Assembly: GCF_000987775.1 (NCBI RefSeq) | Contig: NZ_LAHO01000015.1 | Coordinates: forward strand, 1-64,000 | DNA length: 64,000 bases | Reading direction: 5' to 3' | Origin: Arsukibacterium ikkense | GTDB lineage: Bacteria > Pseudomonadota > Gammaproteobacteria > Enterobacterales > Alteromonadaceae | In this document: piece after piece, positions 18,450-27,893 of the stretch | Layout: the number at the start of each line of letters is the position of its first letter | Position numbering within the stretch: the stretch's first letter is position 1 | The notes under the pieces: generated by a model | The model's database searches: none | Told to the model about the DNA's origin: nothing | What the model saw: the letters and a program-made list of their open reading frames with translations, nothing else | Translations under genes and position numbers: made by a program

Positions 18450-19685
18450 CTATTCACTCTGGAGGGCCGTGATCGGATCCAGCTCTGAGGCTTTAATTGC
18501 CGGATATACGCCAAAGGCCACGCCGATTAAGGCACAGATACTAAACGACAAACCAATGGCTAACAGTGACCAGCTAACGGCCCAATCGGAATAAAAAGCG
18601 ATAAGTTCTGACAGTAAAATGCCAAACACTATACCCAGCAAGCCGCCAAGGATAGCAATAGCGAAGCTTTCGGCCACAAACTGAATTTTAATGTCGCGCC
18701 GGGTGGCACCAATGGCGCGCAGCAGGCCAATTTCCTTAGTACGCTCCAGTACTGTCGCCAGCATAATATTCATAATGCCAATGCCGCCTACCAGCAACGA
18801 AATGCCGGCTACGCACGACATCACAATATTAAAGATTTGCTGGGTTTGCTTTTGCTGCGCCAGCAGGGCCGCCGGCACAATAATATTATAGTCGTCGATA
18901 TCGTTGTGGCGCTGCTTTAGTAAAAAATCCAGCGCCCGCGCGCTTAAGGCGTTATTGGCATCTTCAGCTAACTGTAAGCGGAATGAGGTAAGCTCAGCGC
19001 TTAGTGGCTCGGCTTTAAAGCGGGTTTGCGCGGTATTCAGTGGCATAAACAGCTGGTTTTGCTCGCCACCCAGTTTAATGCCCTGAAATTCATTACTGCC
19101 GGCATAGGGTTCAGCCAGTACGCCGACAACCTGCAGCCAGACATGGTTTACTTTCACCGGTTTACCCAGCGCGTCGCCGTTGGGGAATAAGCTTTGTGCT
19201 ACCCGGGCCCCAAGAATGGCAACCTGGGCGGCATAGCGGTTTTCCTGCTCGCTAAAATTACGGCCACTGACAAACTGCAGCTTGCTCAGCGCCATATAGC
19301 TGGGCGATACGCCAATAGCGATGCCATCGCTTTTGCCGTCATGGCTGTAAATGCCATGGGTATCGATAGTGCGCTCGGCACTGTATGAGATAACGCCGGG
19401 AATGGTGGCCACTGCGGCATCAATATCACTTTGGTTCAGGCCCAGCGAATGTTTACGCTGCTCTTGCAGGGTTTTTTCGTCAAACTTGCGCCCTTCGACA
19501 ATCAGGTTGCGCAGGCCCATGGTTTCAATGGTTTTTAAGGCTTCGCGCTCGGCACCCTCACCAATGTTCAGCATGGCGATTACCGCGCCGACACCGAAGA
19601 TCATCCCCAGCAGGGTTAGAAAAGTACGGAGTTTATGCTGTGCCAGTTCGGCCAGGGTATCTTTAATTAAAGGCGTATGTTTCAT
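18450..19685 (-). CDS. MacB-type ABC transporter permease
   Basis: This 412-residue protein has an N-terminal helix after HKLRTFLTLLGMIFGVGAVIAML, a large periplasmic MacB_PCD domain, and three C-terminal FtsX-type helices with IGIMNIMLATVLERTKEIGLLRAIGATRRDI. The last feature is the diagnostic coupling region of MacB/FtsX permeases. I chose ATG 19685, just after the upstream stop, over an in-frame start at 19754 inside the preceding gene. It lacks a fused ATPase; the nucleotide-binding subunit is encoded at 22851-23543. It is the last gene of a five-gene efflux operon. Confidence 0.93.
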   Translation of the reverse strand: MKHTPLIKDTLAELAQHKLRTFLTLLGMIFGVGAVIAMLNIGEGAEREALKTIETMGLRNLIVEGRKFDEKTLQEQRKHSLGLNQSDIDAAVATIPGVISYSAERTIDTHGIYSHDGKSDGIAIGVSPSYMALSKLQFVSGRNFSEQENRYAAQVAILGARVAQSLFPNGDALGKPVKVNHVWLQVVGVLAEPYAGSNEFQGIKLGGEQNQLFMPLNTAQTRFKAEPLSAELTSFRLQLAEDANNALSARALDFLLKQRHNDIDDYNIIVPAALLAQQKQTQQIFNIVMSCVAGISLLVGGIGIMNIMLATVLERTKEIGLLRAIGATRRDIKIQFVAESFAIAILGGLLGIVFGILLSELIAFYSDWAVSWSLLAIGLSFSICALIGVAFGVYPAIKASELDPITALQSE

Positions 19686-19689
19686 GGTG

Positions 19690-20895
19690 TCAGCTTTCCG
19701 GATTAATAAGGGCAATTTCATCGCCAACAGCAACACCAGTACTGATTTCAGCATGGCTCAGGCTTTTGCTGCCGAGGCTAATCGGTTGTTTTACAAAGCG
19801 GCTGCCTTGGCGTTTATAAACAAATAACTGTTGTTGTTCGCTGAAAATAGCCTGCAACGGTACTTTTAACACTCCGGGTTTTTCATTCAGCCACAAGGTG
19901 GCAATGACTTTGATGCCCGGCATAAAGCGCGGGTCTTGTTGCTCGGGGGCGACGATCACTTCAATATATTTGCGCGGGTCGCGCCGCTCACGCGACTGGG
20001 CGATGGCGCCAACGGTCACGATTTGCCCAGTTAGCTCGCTGTCGGGCCAGGCCGCCAGATAAAAACTGACCCGCTGGCCGGGGGCCAGGCCAATAGCCTC
20101 CTGCTCTATCACCTGCAACTTTAAATGCTGCAAACTGAGATCGGGAATACTGCCAATTTTGAAACCAGGAAACACCATGCCGCCCACTTCCGGTTTTTCG
20201 CCGCGCCAGTTGCTCTCAAACAGTAAAATGCCGGCATGCGGTGCTTTCACTTCCAGTTCGGCCAGGCCACTTTCAGCCTGTTGCAACAGGTTTTGCTGCT
20301 GGCCACGTTGCAGCTGCAATAGCTCCAGCTCACCACTGCTGCGCTGACTGAAACTTTGCTCCTGCCAGCCCAGATACTGTTGTTTCTCGCCCAGGTATTC
20401 TTTGTTTTGCATTGAATCGAGAATTTCCAGCCTGGAGCGAATTTGCACGTTGTCGATACTGAAACGGTCGGCAAAGGTAAACTCCTGAGTGATCAGGCTT
20501 TGATCCAGGCCCAGGGCCCGTTGCTCATTTTGCTGTTCAGCCAGCTTTTGCTGCTCGTCAGCCAGCACACTGCTCAGGCCGGTATTGGCTTTGCGCTGCG
20601 AACGTTCCAGCTGGCTGGCATCGAAAGTAACCACTACGTCACCCGGTTCTACCCGGCTGAATTCCCGGGCCAGGCTGGCAATAAAGCGCGGCCCCTGTAC
20701 ATTGCGCGGGGCGTTAATATTGACCGAGTTCACCGCAAATAACTCACCTTCACTATGCACTTTATGCAGCAGAGTCGCGGGGGCAACCTGATAAACCGGC
20801 ACTTGTATTTCTGGCTCATTGCAGCCGGTCAGGGCTGCAACCAGGCCGAGGCTGAGTAAGATGGGTAGCTGCTGCAGGCGATGTTTAGTTGGCAT
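19690..20895 (-). CDS. Third HlyD/MacA-like adaptor, lipoprotein
   Basis: This 401-residue protein has a lipobox (LVAALTGCNE), so it should be anchored in a membrane by lipidation. Two half-lipoyl/barrel-sandwich parts flank an alpha-helical hairpin rich in Gln and Glu (about 110-210). A conserved motif ELEVKAPHAGILLF marks the returning lipoyl half, followed by beta-barrel and membrane-proximal parts. GGAG lies 6 bases before the ATG, and the start overlaps the previous gene by 11 bases. It should link the permease to an outer-membrane channel of the TolC type, which is not encoded here. Confidence 0.88.
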   Translation of the reverse strand: MPTKHRLQQLPILLSLGLVAALTGCNEPEIQVPVYQVAPATLLHKVHSEGELFAVNSVNINAPRNVQGPRFIASLAREFSRVEPGDVVVTFDASQLERSQRKANTGLSSVLADEQQKLAEQQNEQRALGLDQSLITQEFTFADRFSIDNVQIRSRLEILDSMQNKEYLGEKQQYLGWQEQSFSQRSSGELELLQLQRGQQQNLLQQAESGLAELEVKAPHAGILLFESNWRGEKPEVGGMVFPGFKIGSIPDLSLQHLKLQVIEQEAIGLAPGQRVSFYLAAWPDSELTGQIVTVGAIAQSRERRDPRKYIEVIVAPEQQDPRFMPGIKVIATLWLNEKPGVLKVPLQAIFSEQQQLFVYKRQGSRFVKQPISLGSKSLSHAEISTGVAVGDEIALINPES

Positions 20896-21916
20896 TGCGC
20901 GCTCCTTGCACTGGCGTCAGGCTGATATTCAGGCGAGCGGTCATGCCCGGGCGCATCAGTTCGGTATCTAAATCATTCAGGCTTACGCTGGCATCCACCA
21001 CCCGGCGTAAATTATCGTTCGATTTATCCCGCACCGCATTACCCAGGCTTTGCAGCACGCCGTTAAAGCGCCGCTCGGGGTATGCATCCAGGGTTATTTC
21101 TACTGCCAGGCCCGCTTGTAACCGCTTTAAATCTATTTCATCAATTTCTGCTTTGATATACAGACTATCGAGTTGGCTGACCTCAGCCACTGGCTGGCCA
21201 AACTGGGCACTGTCGCCAGCCGAAAATTTTTCACCATTGAAACCCATGCTATAAACCATCACACCGGCAAAAGGTGCTTTGACCTGCATGCTGGCAATGT
21301 TGCGTTGCAGCAGGCCGACTTCGGATTGCAGGCGGCTGACTTTCGCCACCAGCATTTGCTCTTCTGCCAGGCGTTGCTGCTGATGGCTGGCCAGGCGGGC
21401 TTGCGCCAGCTGGTATTGGTTATCAGCAATGGTAAAGTCGATTTGCGCTTTGCGCCGATCGTTGGCTGAGCGTGATTGATCAACAATTTCGGCTTTGCGT
21501 TGTTCGCGGTCGTATTCCATTTTGCGCTCGGCCAGAGTCAGCTTAAGCTCTTCAAAGGTTTGCTCGTCGCTACGCAGGCGATTAGCCAGTTCCTGCTCGG
21601 CACTTTTTAGTTCGATGCTTTTACTGTTTAGTTCGTCCACCAGTCGCTGGCCATCGAAAGCCACCACCAATGCACTCTCGGTTAACATGCTGCTCTCTGG
21701 TGCCAGCTGTTTAATATTGTATTGCCACATATTGCTGACACTGGGCGGTGAGGCTTTAAAAGAATTGGCGGCGGTGAGCTCGCCGGTGGCGCGCACATGG
21801 CTGGCAAGCACGCTGGCGGGCGGGCTGGCGCTGTCTTGCTGGCAGGCGCTAAGCAGCAAAACGCTAAGCAACACGGCAAGGCAACGAATAGTGGGGGTAA
21901 GTGTCTGTTGTAGCAT
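20885..21916 (-). CDS. Second HlyD/MacA-like adaptor, lipoprotein
   Basis: This 343-residue protein has a lipobox (LSVLLLSACQQ) and the layout of a periplasmic adaptor. It has a first lipoyl half ending ALVVAFDGQRLVDEL, a long helical hairpin rich in Glu, Gln, Lys and Arg (about 85-195), and the second half with MQVKAPFAGVMVYSMG. The start codon overlaps the preceding stop by one base (TAATG), which suggests translational coupling. It differs clearly in sequence from the adaptors on either side, so this is not a fresh duplication. Confidence 0.88.
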   Translation of the reverse strand: MLQQTLTPTIRCLAVLLSVLLLSACQQDSASPPASVLASHVRATGELTAANSFKASPPSVSNMWQYNIKQLAPESSMLTESALVVAFDGQRLVDELNSKSIELKSAEQELANRLRSDEQTFEELKLTLAERKMEYDREQRKAEIVDQSRSANDRRKAQIDFTIADNQYQLAQARLASHQQQRLAEEQMLVAKVSRLQSEVGLLQRNIASMQVKAPFAGVMVYSMGFNGEKFSAGDSAQFGQPVAEVSQLDSLYIKAEIDEIDLKRLQAGLAVEITLDAYPERRFNGVLQSLGNAVRDKSNDNLRRVVDASVSLNDLDTELMRPGMTARLNISLTPVQGARNAN

Positions 21917-22875
21917 TATTGAGCCACCTCTATCAGCATACCCATGCCTAGCATCGGGTTGGCGGCCGGCAGGCTGCTGGCGCTAAACGAGGCTTTGTAA
22001 TACAAGGCATTGCCCCAGCGCTGGCGCTTTTCGCCCTGTTGTGCCAGCTCGGTTAGTGAAATAGCAAAAGGTTGATCGGGAGCAATATCAAAACGGGCTT
22101 GCAGTGCTTGGGCTTGTTGTAAGCGCGGTAAATCGGTTTCATGTACCCAGGCTTCAATAAACAAATTGTCTTTACGGTTTACCTCGGCAATCAGCCAGCC
22201 AGGCTGCGCGGTAACACCGGCGTAAATCTTGGTGCCATGCCAGGGGTGGTTACCATAACTGATGCTGCCATCCTGGGTGGCATAGACGCTCATCCGGCTC
22301 AGCAGGTTTTCGGCATCGGCCAGTTCAGCCTGAGTTTGGCTGATTTGCAGCTGTTGCTTACTTAACGCTGCCCCGGCAGTGATGCGGGCCACCGCCAGCT
22401 GCTCTGCAGCTTTACTGGCTTCGGTGCGGGCCCGTTTTTGTTCCAGTTGGTATTGTTCGTAGTCGTACAGGCTTAAATTGGTTTTCGGTACGCTGGCATC
22501 AATACCGGCTTTTTCCAGTAGCAACTGGCGCCGGTTCAGTTCATATTCGGCTTCCATCACACTTTGGGTATGTTGGCTTTTTAATTGGTTTAAGCGCTCT
22601 TCGTGGTTAATCAGGCTGCTTTTTAGCTGCTCTATTTGCGCCTGGGTATTGCCGGCATCAAACACTGCAATTAAGTCGCCGGTTGTAACCGGTTCGCTTT
22701 CGCTTTGCAGCCATTGTACCTGTACCCGCCAGTTGTCGGTCATCGGCGCGACAATGCTTTGCCGGTCGGCCGATTGTAAGGTGCCGGTAAGCAACAGCGG
22801 TAAGTCACTGCTGCCAGGTGCGGCGCTAAGCTGGCTGGCAGCCAGCAGTGCTAAGCTGAGCGTGCTACGGAGCAT
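21916..22875 (-). CDS. First HlyD/MacA-like adaptor, signal peptide
   Basis: This 320-residue adaptor has a Sec signal peptide ([20 protein letters not shown]) and no lipobox. Motifs include VTTGDLIAVFDAGNTQAQIEQLK, given here by its core GDLIAVFD, and a long coiled-coil hairpin (about 60-180). I chose ATG 22875, preceded by GGAGG at 7 bases; the open frame extends to 22992 but that part lies inside the ATPase gene in another frame. The gene overlaps the ATPase gene by 25 bases. It is the first of three adaptors in the operon. Confidence 0.87.
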   Translation of the reverse strand: MLRSTLSLALLAASQLSAAPGSSDLPLLLTGTLQSADRQSIVAPMTDNWRVQVQWLQSESEPVTTGDLIAVFDAGNTQAQIEQLKSSLINHEERLNQLKSQHTQSVMEAEYELNRRQLLLEKAGIDASVPKTNLSLYDYEQYQLEQKRARTEASKAAEQLAVARITAGAALSKQQLQISQTQAELADAENLLSRMSVYATQDGSISYGNHPWHGTKIYAGVTAQPGWLIAEVNRKDNLFIEAWVHETDLPRLQQAQALQARFDIAPDQPFAISLTELAQQGEKRQRWGNALYYKASFSASSLPAANPMLGMGMLIEVAQ

Positions 22876-23543
22876 GCGCTGTCCTCCATGATCTGGCCAT
22901 CGCGCATCCGGATCACCCGGCCGGCATAGGCGGCTATTTCGTCTTCGTGGGTTACCATTACTATGGTATTGCCCTGCTGATGCAAATCGCATAGCAACTG
23001 CATAATTTCTTTGGAGGTTTTGCTATCGAGGTTGCCGGTAGGTTCGTCGGCAAAAATCACTTTGGGCCGGTTAACCAGGGCGCGGGCAATGGCCACCCGC
23101 TGCCGTTGGCCGCCCGACATTTCGTGGGGTTTATGGTCTTTGCGATGCCCCAGCCCCACCTGATCCAGCAGATCATTGGCCCGGGCAATGGCTTGCTCGG
23201 GTTCAATCTCGGTGTAACGCAGCGGCAAGGCGACATTCTGCGCGGCGGTAAGCCTTGGCAATAAATGAAATGACTGAAAAATAAAACCGATATGCTGATT
23301 GCGCATCGCCGACAGGCTAACATCATCCAGCTGGCCGATGATTTGCCCCGCCAGCTGATACTGGCCGCTGCTGGGCGTATCCAGGCAACCCAGAATATTC
23401 ATCAGGGTTGATTTGCCTGAACCTGAGCTGCCCATAATGGCCACAAATTCGTTTTCGGCAATGCTCAGGCTAACATCACGCAGTGCCTGCACCTGGCTGT
23501 CGCCGCTGCCAAAGTTTTTATAAAGGCTTTTCGCCGTAATCAT
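22851..23543 (-). CDS. MacB/LolD-type ABC transporter ATP-binding protein
   Basis: This 230-residue cytoplasmic ATPase has Walker [10 protein letters not shown], the ABC signature [15 protein letters not shown], and Walker [14 protein letters not shown], the version typical of the MacB/LolD/FtsE branch. I chose ATG 23543 with GCAGG 7 bases upstream over ATG 23585, which has no ribosome site. It heads an operon of ATPase, three adaptors and permease, all coupled by overlaps. Exported substrates of such systems include peptides, lipids and macrolides; here it is unknown. Confidence 0.93.
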   Translation of the reverse strand: MITAKSLYKNFGSGDSQVQALRDVSLSIAENEFVAIMGSSGSGKSTLMNILGCLDTPSSGQYQLAGQIIGQLDDVSLSAMRNQHIGFIFQSFHLLPRLTAAQNVALPLRYTEIEPEQAIARANDLLDQVGLGHRKDHKPHEMSGGQRQRVAIARALVNRPKVIFADEPTGNLDSKTSKEIMQLLCDLHQQGNTIVMVTHEDEIAAYAGRVIRMRDGQIMEDSACSVARSA

Positions 23544-23677
23544 CCGTTTAACCTGCTTGTGGTTAGAATCGCTACAGTTTGCCATAAGCTAATGTATGCC
23601 GATAGCCGGTTATGCCCAACCAGGTTGATTAATTGTAAGCAGATGTAATATAGCCCAGCCCGTTTTGCCAGCGAGCA

Positions 23678-24880
23678 TCAGCTGGTATGTTGATAACGCA
23701 CCAGCGTCTGTAACTGGCTGATATTACTAAGTTCGCCGCGTTGCATAATCAGCTCGCGGCCCAGCTTTAATGCCAGTCGCTGACAATCTGCCCGCTTACC
23801 GGCATCGCTGATGCTGTCAAGGTCAGCGACATGCGCCAGGCCAACGGTACGGCGGATCAGCTCACAGCCGGCATAGCCAATAGCATCGCTGAATACCTGC
23901 TGTAAAAAGCGGCGCTGATATAAGCTGTTGTCCAGCGCCGGGTCCTGGGTTTCCCGGCTCATTAATTCAGTAAATGTTTGGCTAAAGTGTTGCCACAGTT
24001 GTTCGGCTTGTTGCAGCAGATAGGCTTGCTGCTCCGCAGCATCTTCGGCCTGATGCAGGCCGGGACAGGCAATGTAATTCAATAGCAAATTCCCCAGCAA
24101 GGAGCCGACATCAAAACCTATCGGGCCATAAAAGCCAAACTCGGCGTCGATAACTTTACAATTCTCCTCATCGATAAAAATACTGCCGCTGTGCAAATCG
24201 CCGTGCAACAAGGCTTGTGGCTTGCTCAGAAAATCTGCTTTTAACGCGGCGACTTCGGCTTTTAATGCTTCGTCGTGCCACAGAGTTTTGGCCTTTTCCA
24301 GAATAGCAGGCTCAATATTGTTTCGCTCGTGGTTGCAGTAGGGGTCGGTAAAAAACAAATCTTCGGTAATCAGGCACAGCTCAGGGTTTAAAAAGCGCGC
24401 CACTTCGGCTTTTTTGTGCTCGCTGCTTAGCACAAAGTCACTGGTATAAAATAAGGTGTTGGCCAGGTATTTGGCCATTTGTGGCGCTAAATGGTTAAAC
24501 TTTTTGCCAGCGTTCAGCTCAGTGCGCAAAATGCGGTAGGCTTTTAAATCTTCCATTAAAATGGCGCAGGCTACCGGGTCAAAATAGCGTACCTCTACTG
24601 TATGCCCGGGGCAAAAGCGGTGGTGCATTTTCAGCACTTCTGCTTCTATCCGCGCCCGGTCAGTCGTTAACGGCCAGCTTTCGCCCACGCAGCGGGCATA
24701 GGGCAGCGCCTGTTTTACAATCAGCGAGGTACCTTTATCGTTCTCTACCCGGAATACCAGGTTCAGGTTGCCGTCGCCAAACTCCTTGGCAGTTAATTTG
24801 CTATGGTCGCCAAACAGTTCGCTATGCTTGTCGGCAAAGGCCATTGCTTCATCGGCACTAAAGGTTTTGTACTCGCTCAT
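23678..24880 (-). CDS. mtnK: S-methyl-5-thioribose kinase
   Basis: This 400-residue enzyme phosphorylates methylthioribose to the 1-phosphate in methionine salvage. It has the aminoglycoside-kinase-like fold. The FGDGNLNLVFRV loop lies near the N-terminus, followed by the catalytic LLHGDLHSGSIF (Brenner-type H-G-D-L-H) and the metal-binding IDAEFGFYGPIGFDVG. Length matches known MtnK. Having a kinase implies that MTA is first split by the nucleosidase MtnN rather than the phosphorylase MtnP; no nucleosidase gene lies in the window. It is divergent from mtnA, 100 bases apart. Confidence 0.96.
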   Translation of the reverse strand: MSEYKTFSADEAMAFADKHSELFGDHSKLTAKEFGDGNLNLVFRVENDKGTSLIVKQALPYARCVGESWPLTTDRARIEAEVLKMHHRFCPGHTVEVRYFDPVACAILMEDLKAYRILRTELNAGKKFNHLAPQMAKYLANTLFYTSDFVLSSEHKKAEVARFLNPELCLITEDLFFTDPYCNHERNNIEPAILEKAKTLWHDEALKAEVAALKADFLSKPQALLHGDLHSGSIFIDEENCKVIDAEFGFYGPIGFDVGSLLGNLLLNYIACPGLHQAEDAAEQQAYLLQQAEQLWQHFSQTFTELMSRETQDPALDNSLYQRRFLQQVFSDAIGYAGCELIRRTVGLAHVADLDSISDAGKRADCQRLALKLGRELIMQRGELSNISQLQTLVRYQHTS

Positions 24881-24980
24881 CAGGGGACACCGTTACTTGT
24901 AAAGACAAAAGCAGGGCTGCATAATCGCAAACCCGATAGCCGTCTGCAATATCTAACAAAAAGTTAAGCAGGAATAAGTC

Positions 24981-26006
24981 ATGCAAAATTTAACCGCACT
25001 CAGCCTGAAAACCGAACAAGGTAAACTTCAGGTGCTGGACCAAACCCTGTTACCGCATCGCCAGCAATGGCTGAATTGCGCCACGGTAGCAGAGATGGTA
25101 GGCATGATTAAAAAGCTGCAGTTGCGCGGCGCGCCGGCCATTGGCATTGGTGCCTGTTTGCTGCTGGCAGTGCGGGCAGAGCAGGGAGTAAGCCGCGAGC
25201 AACTGCGCCAGGATGCGGAAATTTTACGCGCTGCCAGGCCCACCGCCGTGAACCTGATGAACAATATCGACAGTATGCTTAAGGCGCTAAGCGAGCCCGA
25301 TTATGCCAACGCTGCTGTGGCCTGCGCCGAGGCACTGTTTTTTGAAGATGTAGCGCTTTGCCAGCAAATGGCCGGCCATGGCGCGGCCTTAGTGCAACCC
25401 GATGAGCAGCTGTTAACCCATTGCAATACCGGCGGCCTGGCCACTGCCGGGGTTGGCACCGCACTGGGGGTGATTAATTTAGCCCATCAGCAGGGGAAAA
25501 ATATCCGGCTGTGGGTAGATGAAACCCGGCCGCTATTGCAAGGCGGGCGCTTAACCGCCTGGGAGTGCCAGCAACTGGGTATTCCGTACCAGCTAATTTG
25601 TGACAATATGGCCGCCATGCTAATGGCCCGCGGCCAGGTCGACCGCATTTTTGTTGGTGCCGATCGCATCGCCGCCAATGGCGACTTTGCCAATAAAGTG
25701 GGTACTTACTCGCTGGCGGTGTTAGCGCAGTATCATCAGGTGCCGTTTTACGTGGTAGCCCCCCACACTACGGTAGATTTAAACTGCCCCGATGGCAGTG
25801 TAATCCCTATTGAGCAACGCGACGGCAATGAAGTACGCGGCGTCAGCGGCGGCTTCGGCCAAAGCATTTGGGCGCCGGAAGATGCCCCGGTATTTAACCC
25901 GGCGTTTGACGTTACCCCCGCCAGTTTAGTCACCGGCTGGGTATTGGATACCGGAGTTTATAGTAAGGCAGATATCGCCAGTGGTGTGCTAAAGCAGTTT
26001 GCGTAA
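24981..26006 (+). CDS. mtnA: Methylthioribose-1-phosphate isomerase
   Basis: This 341-residue enzyme converts methylthioribose-1-phosphate to methylthioribulose-1-phosphate. It is related to the eIF2B alpha/beta/delta family. The RGAPAIG motif, the catalytic cysteine in [18 protein letters not shown] and the aspartate in [19 protein letters not shown] are present. AGGA lies 7 bases before the ATG. It acts directly after MtnK, which is encoded divergently. Confidence 0.97.
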   Translation: MQNLTALSLKTEQGKLQVLDQTLLPHRQQWLNCATVAEMVGMIKKLQLRGAPAIGIGACLLLAVRAEQGVSREQLRQDAEILRAARPTAVNLMNNIDSMLKALSEPDYANAAVACAEALFFEDVALCQQMAGHGAALVQPDEQLLTHCNTGGLATAGVGTALGVINLAHQQGKNIRLWVDETRPLLQGGRLTAWECQQLGIPYQLICDNMAAMLMARGQVDRIFVGADRIAANGDFANKVGTYSLAVLAQYHQVPFYVVAPHTTVDLNCPDGSVIPIEQRDGNEVRGVSGGFGQSIWAPEDAPVFNPAFDVTPASLVTGWVLDTGVYSKADIASGVLKQFA

Positions 26007-26036
26007 AGAACGACTGCCTATAATGGGATAAAAAAA

Positions 26037-26057
26037 GCCCGGTTAAATTAACCGGGC
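26037..26057 (-). terminator. Rho-independent terminator, minus strand
   Basis: GCCCGGTTAA and TTAACCGGGC form a 10-bp stem around one A. On the minus strand a T6 run follows directly, so it should end transcription of the TPR-like gene. It may also slow plus-strand transcripts from mtnA. Confidence 0.75.
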
Positions 26058-26114
26058 AAAGGACGAGGGTAAAACGGGGTAAAACTTGTTACAGTTAAAT
26101 CAGGTTGCGCTTAA

Positions 26115-26147
26115 TAACAGCGTAAAACAGCTTATTCAGCGCTGTTA
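26115..26147 (-). terminator. Additional hairpin overlapping the TPR-gene stop
   Basis: TAACAGCG and CGCTGTTA form an 8-bp stem around 17 bases. It straddles the stop codon of the TPR-like gene and lacks a T-run, so its role in termination is weak or absent. Confidence 0.25.
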
Positions 26148-26656
26148 TACGCGAATTGATTGGTTTCGATGCCGTTAATATCGGCCGTTAAGCGCGCCAG
26201 GTTGTGCTGGTTAATATCACTGGTTTTTAACGATACTGCGCGTTTAAAATCGTCCAGTGCGGCAACCCGGTCGTTGGCCAGTACATGCATAACACCACGG
26301 TTGCTGTAAGCCAGGGCGCGCATTTCACGCTTGGCGTCGCTTGGTATGGCCGGGGTGCTTTGCGCCAGGCTGACTGCCTTGCTGCAAGCGCTTTGCGCCT
26401 GGTCAAGCTGGTTTAAGCGGCTGTAGGCTACGCACAGGCTCATGTGTAATGAAAAGCTGTCTGCATCTGCACCGCGATAGCTGGTTACTTCGCTGATACC
26501 TTGCTGCAACTGGCCGGCCTGAATGGTAGTAACGCCCGGGGTGTCTTCAATTAACACCATTTTGTAACCATTGCTCGCAGCTGAAGCGAGAAATGGACTT
26601 GAGGCCAGCACGCTCAGTGCCACGGCAGTAGCAAATTTTTTGGCTGTGAATGTCAT
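26132..26656 (-). CDS. Small periplasmic TPR-like protein
   Basis: This 174-residue protein has a signal peptide cut after LASAAS. Two to three TPR-like helix pairs follow: LHMSLCVAYSRLNQLDQAQSACSKA and RALAYSNRGVMHVLANDRVAALDDFKRA, recognised by their A..G/Y..A spacing. GGGAG lies 8 bases before the ATG. The protein is Ala-rich, complete and likely a scaffold for protein contacts. It lies between mtnA and a LysR gene but nothing ties it to methionine salvage. Function unknown. Confidence 0.75.
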   Translation of the reverse strand: MTFTAKKFATAVALSVLASSPFLASAASNGYKMVLIEDTPGVTTIQAGQLQQGISEVTSYRGADADSFSLHMSLCVAYSRLNQLDQAQSACSKAVSLAQSTPAIPSDAKREMRALAYSNRGVMHVLANDRVAALDDFKRAVSLKTSDINQHNLARLTADINGIETNQFAYNSAE

Positions 26657-26853
26657 GTCGTATTCTCCCTTGGTTTAAATTCGGGTCGCCGCTGTTACTG
26701 GTAAAGAGTATTGCGGCGACAGGGATACTTTAGCCAAGGCCAACTGGTCTGACAAACGAGATAAATCACACTGACAGGTTAAAAAAATTCACTTATGATC
26801 CGCCGATAGCAGCGCAGCCATTGTCATAAACAGGTGTTAAACGTATGCGGGTT

Positions 26854-27741
26854 TCAGCTATTCACTGGCTGAAAGCTTTTAAGTACCCATTCAATCAGCA
26901 ACTGAATTTCCGGCCGGTTGGCATCGCCATCGTGCCTTACCAGATAATAGCGATCGCGGCTTAGCAGCTCTTGCTCAAATAAGCGCACTAAGCTGCCGCT
27001 GCTAAACCAGCTTTGGCTGATAGGCAGCGGAATAAGGGCTACGCCCAAGCCCTGCTGGGCAGCACGGGCCACGCTGAACATGCTGTCGAGCTGAATAATT
27101 TGCTTCGGTTTAAAGTTATGGTAACCGACATGCTCGGCCCATTGGTGCCAGGCATGTGGCCGTGCCTGATGCAGGATAAGCGGGGTTTTTTCCAATGCCC
27201 GGTAGCTTTTGCCATGAATTTGTTCATACAACTTAGGGTTGCAGGCGGGTACATAGCTTATCGGGAATAAATCATAGGCCTGGCTTTCATCAGGCTGTTT
27301 ACCGGATAAAATAATCGATAAATCGGTGTATTTTGGGCTGTCGCGGCGCGATTTTACCGTTTCCAGCTTTAAGTTAATGTTCGGGTATTGCGCCGACCAG
27401 CCAATTAACTTCGGCACAAACAGTTCGCTGGCAAAAAACTCCGGCATCGAAATGCTGACTTCCTGCATCCGTTCTACCTGGCTGAACTGGGCAATGGTAT
27501 CGGCCAGCTGCGCCAGCAATGGCTGAACTTCCTGGTAAAAGCGCTTGCCGGTCTCTGTTAAAGCAATAGCGCGGGTTTTGCGCTCAAATAAACTGAGGTT
27601 TAAGTTATCTTCCAGTTGTTTTATCTGGTGGCTAACCGCTGACGGCGTTAAGTACAGCTGCTTAGCGGTTTCTTTAAAACTTAAACACTCGGCGGCGACG
27701 CAAAAACAGCGCAAGCCACGAAGTGGCGTATGAATAGTCAT
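26854..27741 (-). CDS. LysR-family transcriptional regulator (GcvA-like)
   Basis: This 295-residue regulator has an N-terminal winged helix-turn-helix (residues 1-65: LRCFCVAAECLSFKETAKQLYLTPSAVSHQIKQLE, of which the core is LTPSAVSHQIKQLE). A type-2 periplasmic-binding-like effector domain follows. The start LRGLRCFCVAAE is typical of the GcvA/AmpR branch. I chose ATG 27741 with AGG upstream over an in-frame TTG at 27795. It lies inside the mtn locus between mtnA and mtnDCB, so it may regulate salvage genes, but it may equally act on itself or elsewhere. Confidence 0.92.
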   Translation of the reverse strand: MTIHTPLRGLRCFCVAAECLSFKETAKQLYLTPSAVSHQIKQLEDNLNLSLFERKTRAIALTETGKRFYQEVQPLLAQLADTIAQFSQVERMQEVSISMPEFFASELFVPKLIGWSAQYPNINLKLETVKSRRDSPKYTDLSIILSGKQPDESQAYDLFPISYVPACNPKLYEQIHGKSYRALEKTPLILHQARPHAWHQWAEHVGYHNFKPKQIIQLDSMFSVARAAQQGLGVALIPLPISQSWFSSGSLVRLFEQELLSRDRYYLVRHDGDANRPEIQLLIEWVLKSFQPVNS

Positions 27742-27768
27742 AGTCGGTAATACCTGGTGTTCAATACA

Positions 27769-27784
27769 GGCTAGTATACTAGCC
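27769..27784 (-). promoter_or_regulatory. 16-bp perfect palindrome upstream of the LysR gene
   Basis: GGCTAGTATACTAGCC is a perfect palindrome centred 35 bases before the LysR ATG. Its place fits an operator overlapping the promoter, for example for autoregulation. Which protein binds it is unknown. Confidence 0.4.
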
Positions 27785-27881
27785 TTAAATGACAAACTGG
27801 CTGCAAAAGTTAAACCACTTTGCAGTATGAACTAAAGTTTAGCTAAAACAATAGCATAGCTTTTTGTTATTGGTGGTAGTT

Positions 27882-27893
27882 TGCAAGCTTGCA
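27882..27893. repeat. Nested palindrome between mtnD and the LysR gene
   Basis: TGCAAGCTTGCA is a perfect 12-bp palindrome. It lies inside a longer inverted repeat, ATTGGTG (27869-27875) and CACCAAT (27892-27898). No T-run follows on either strand, so a binding site is as likely as a terminator for mtnDCB. Confidence 0.35.

Noticed and set aside
18450..23543. Type I secretion system
   Set aside because: The ATPase has no membrane domain and the permease is MacB/FtsX-like, so this is a MacAB-type exporter rather than an HlyB-HlyD system.
24938..24945. Met box AGCCGTCT between mtnK and mtnA
   Set aside because: It is a single 8-mer; the adjoining 8-mers do not match and MetJ needs at least two tandem boxes.
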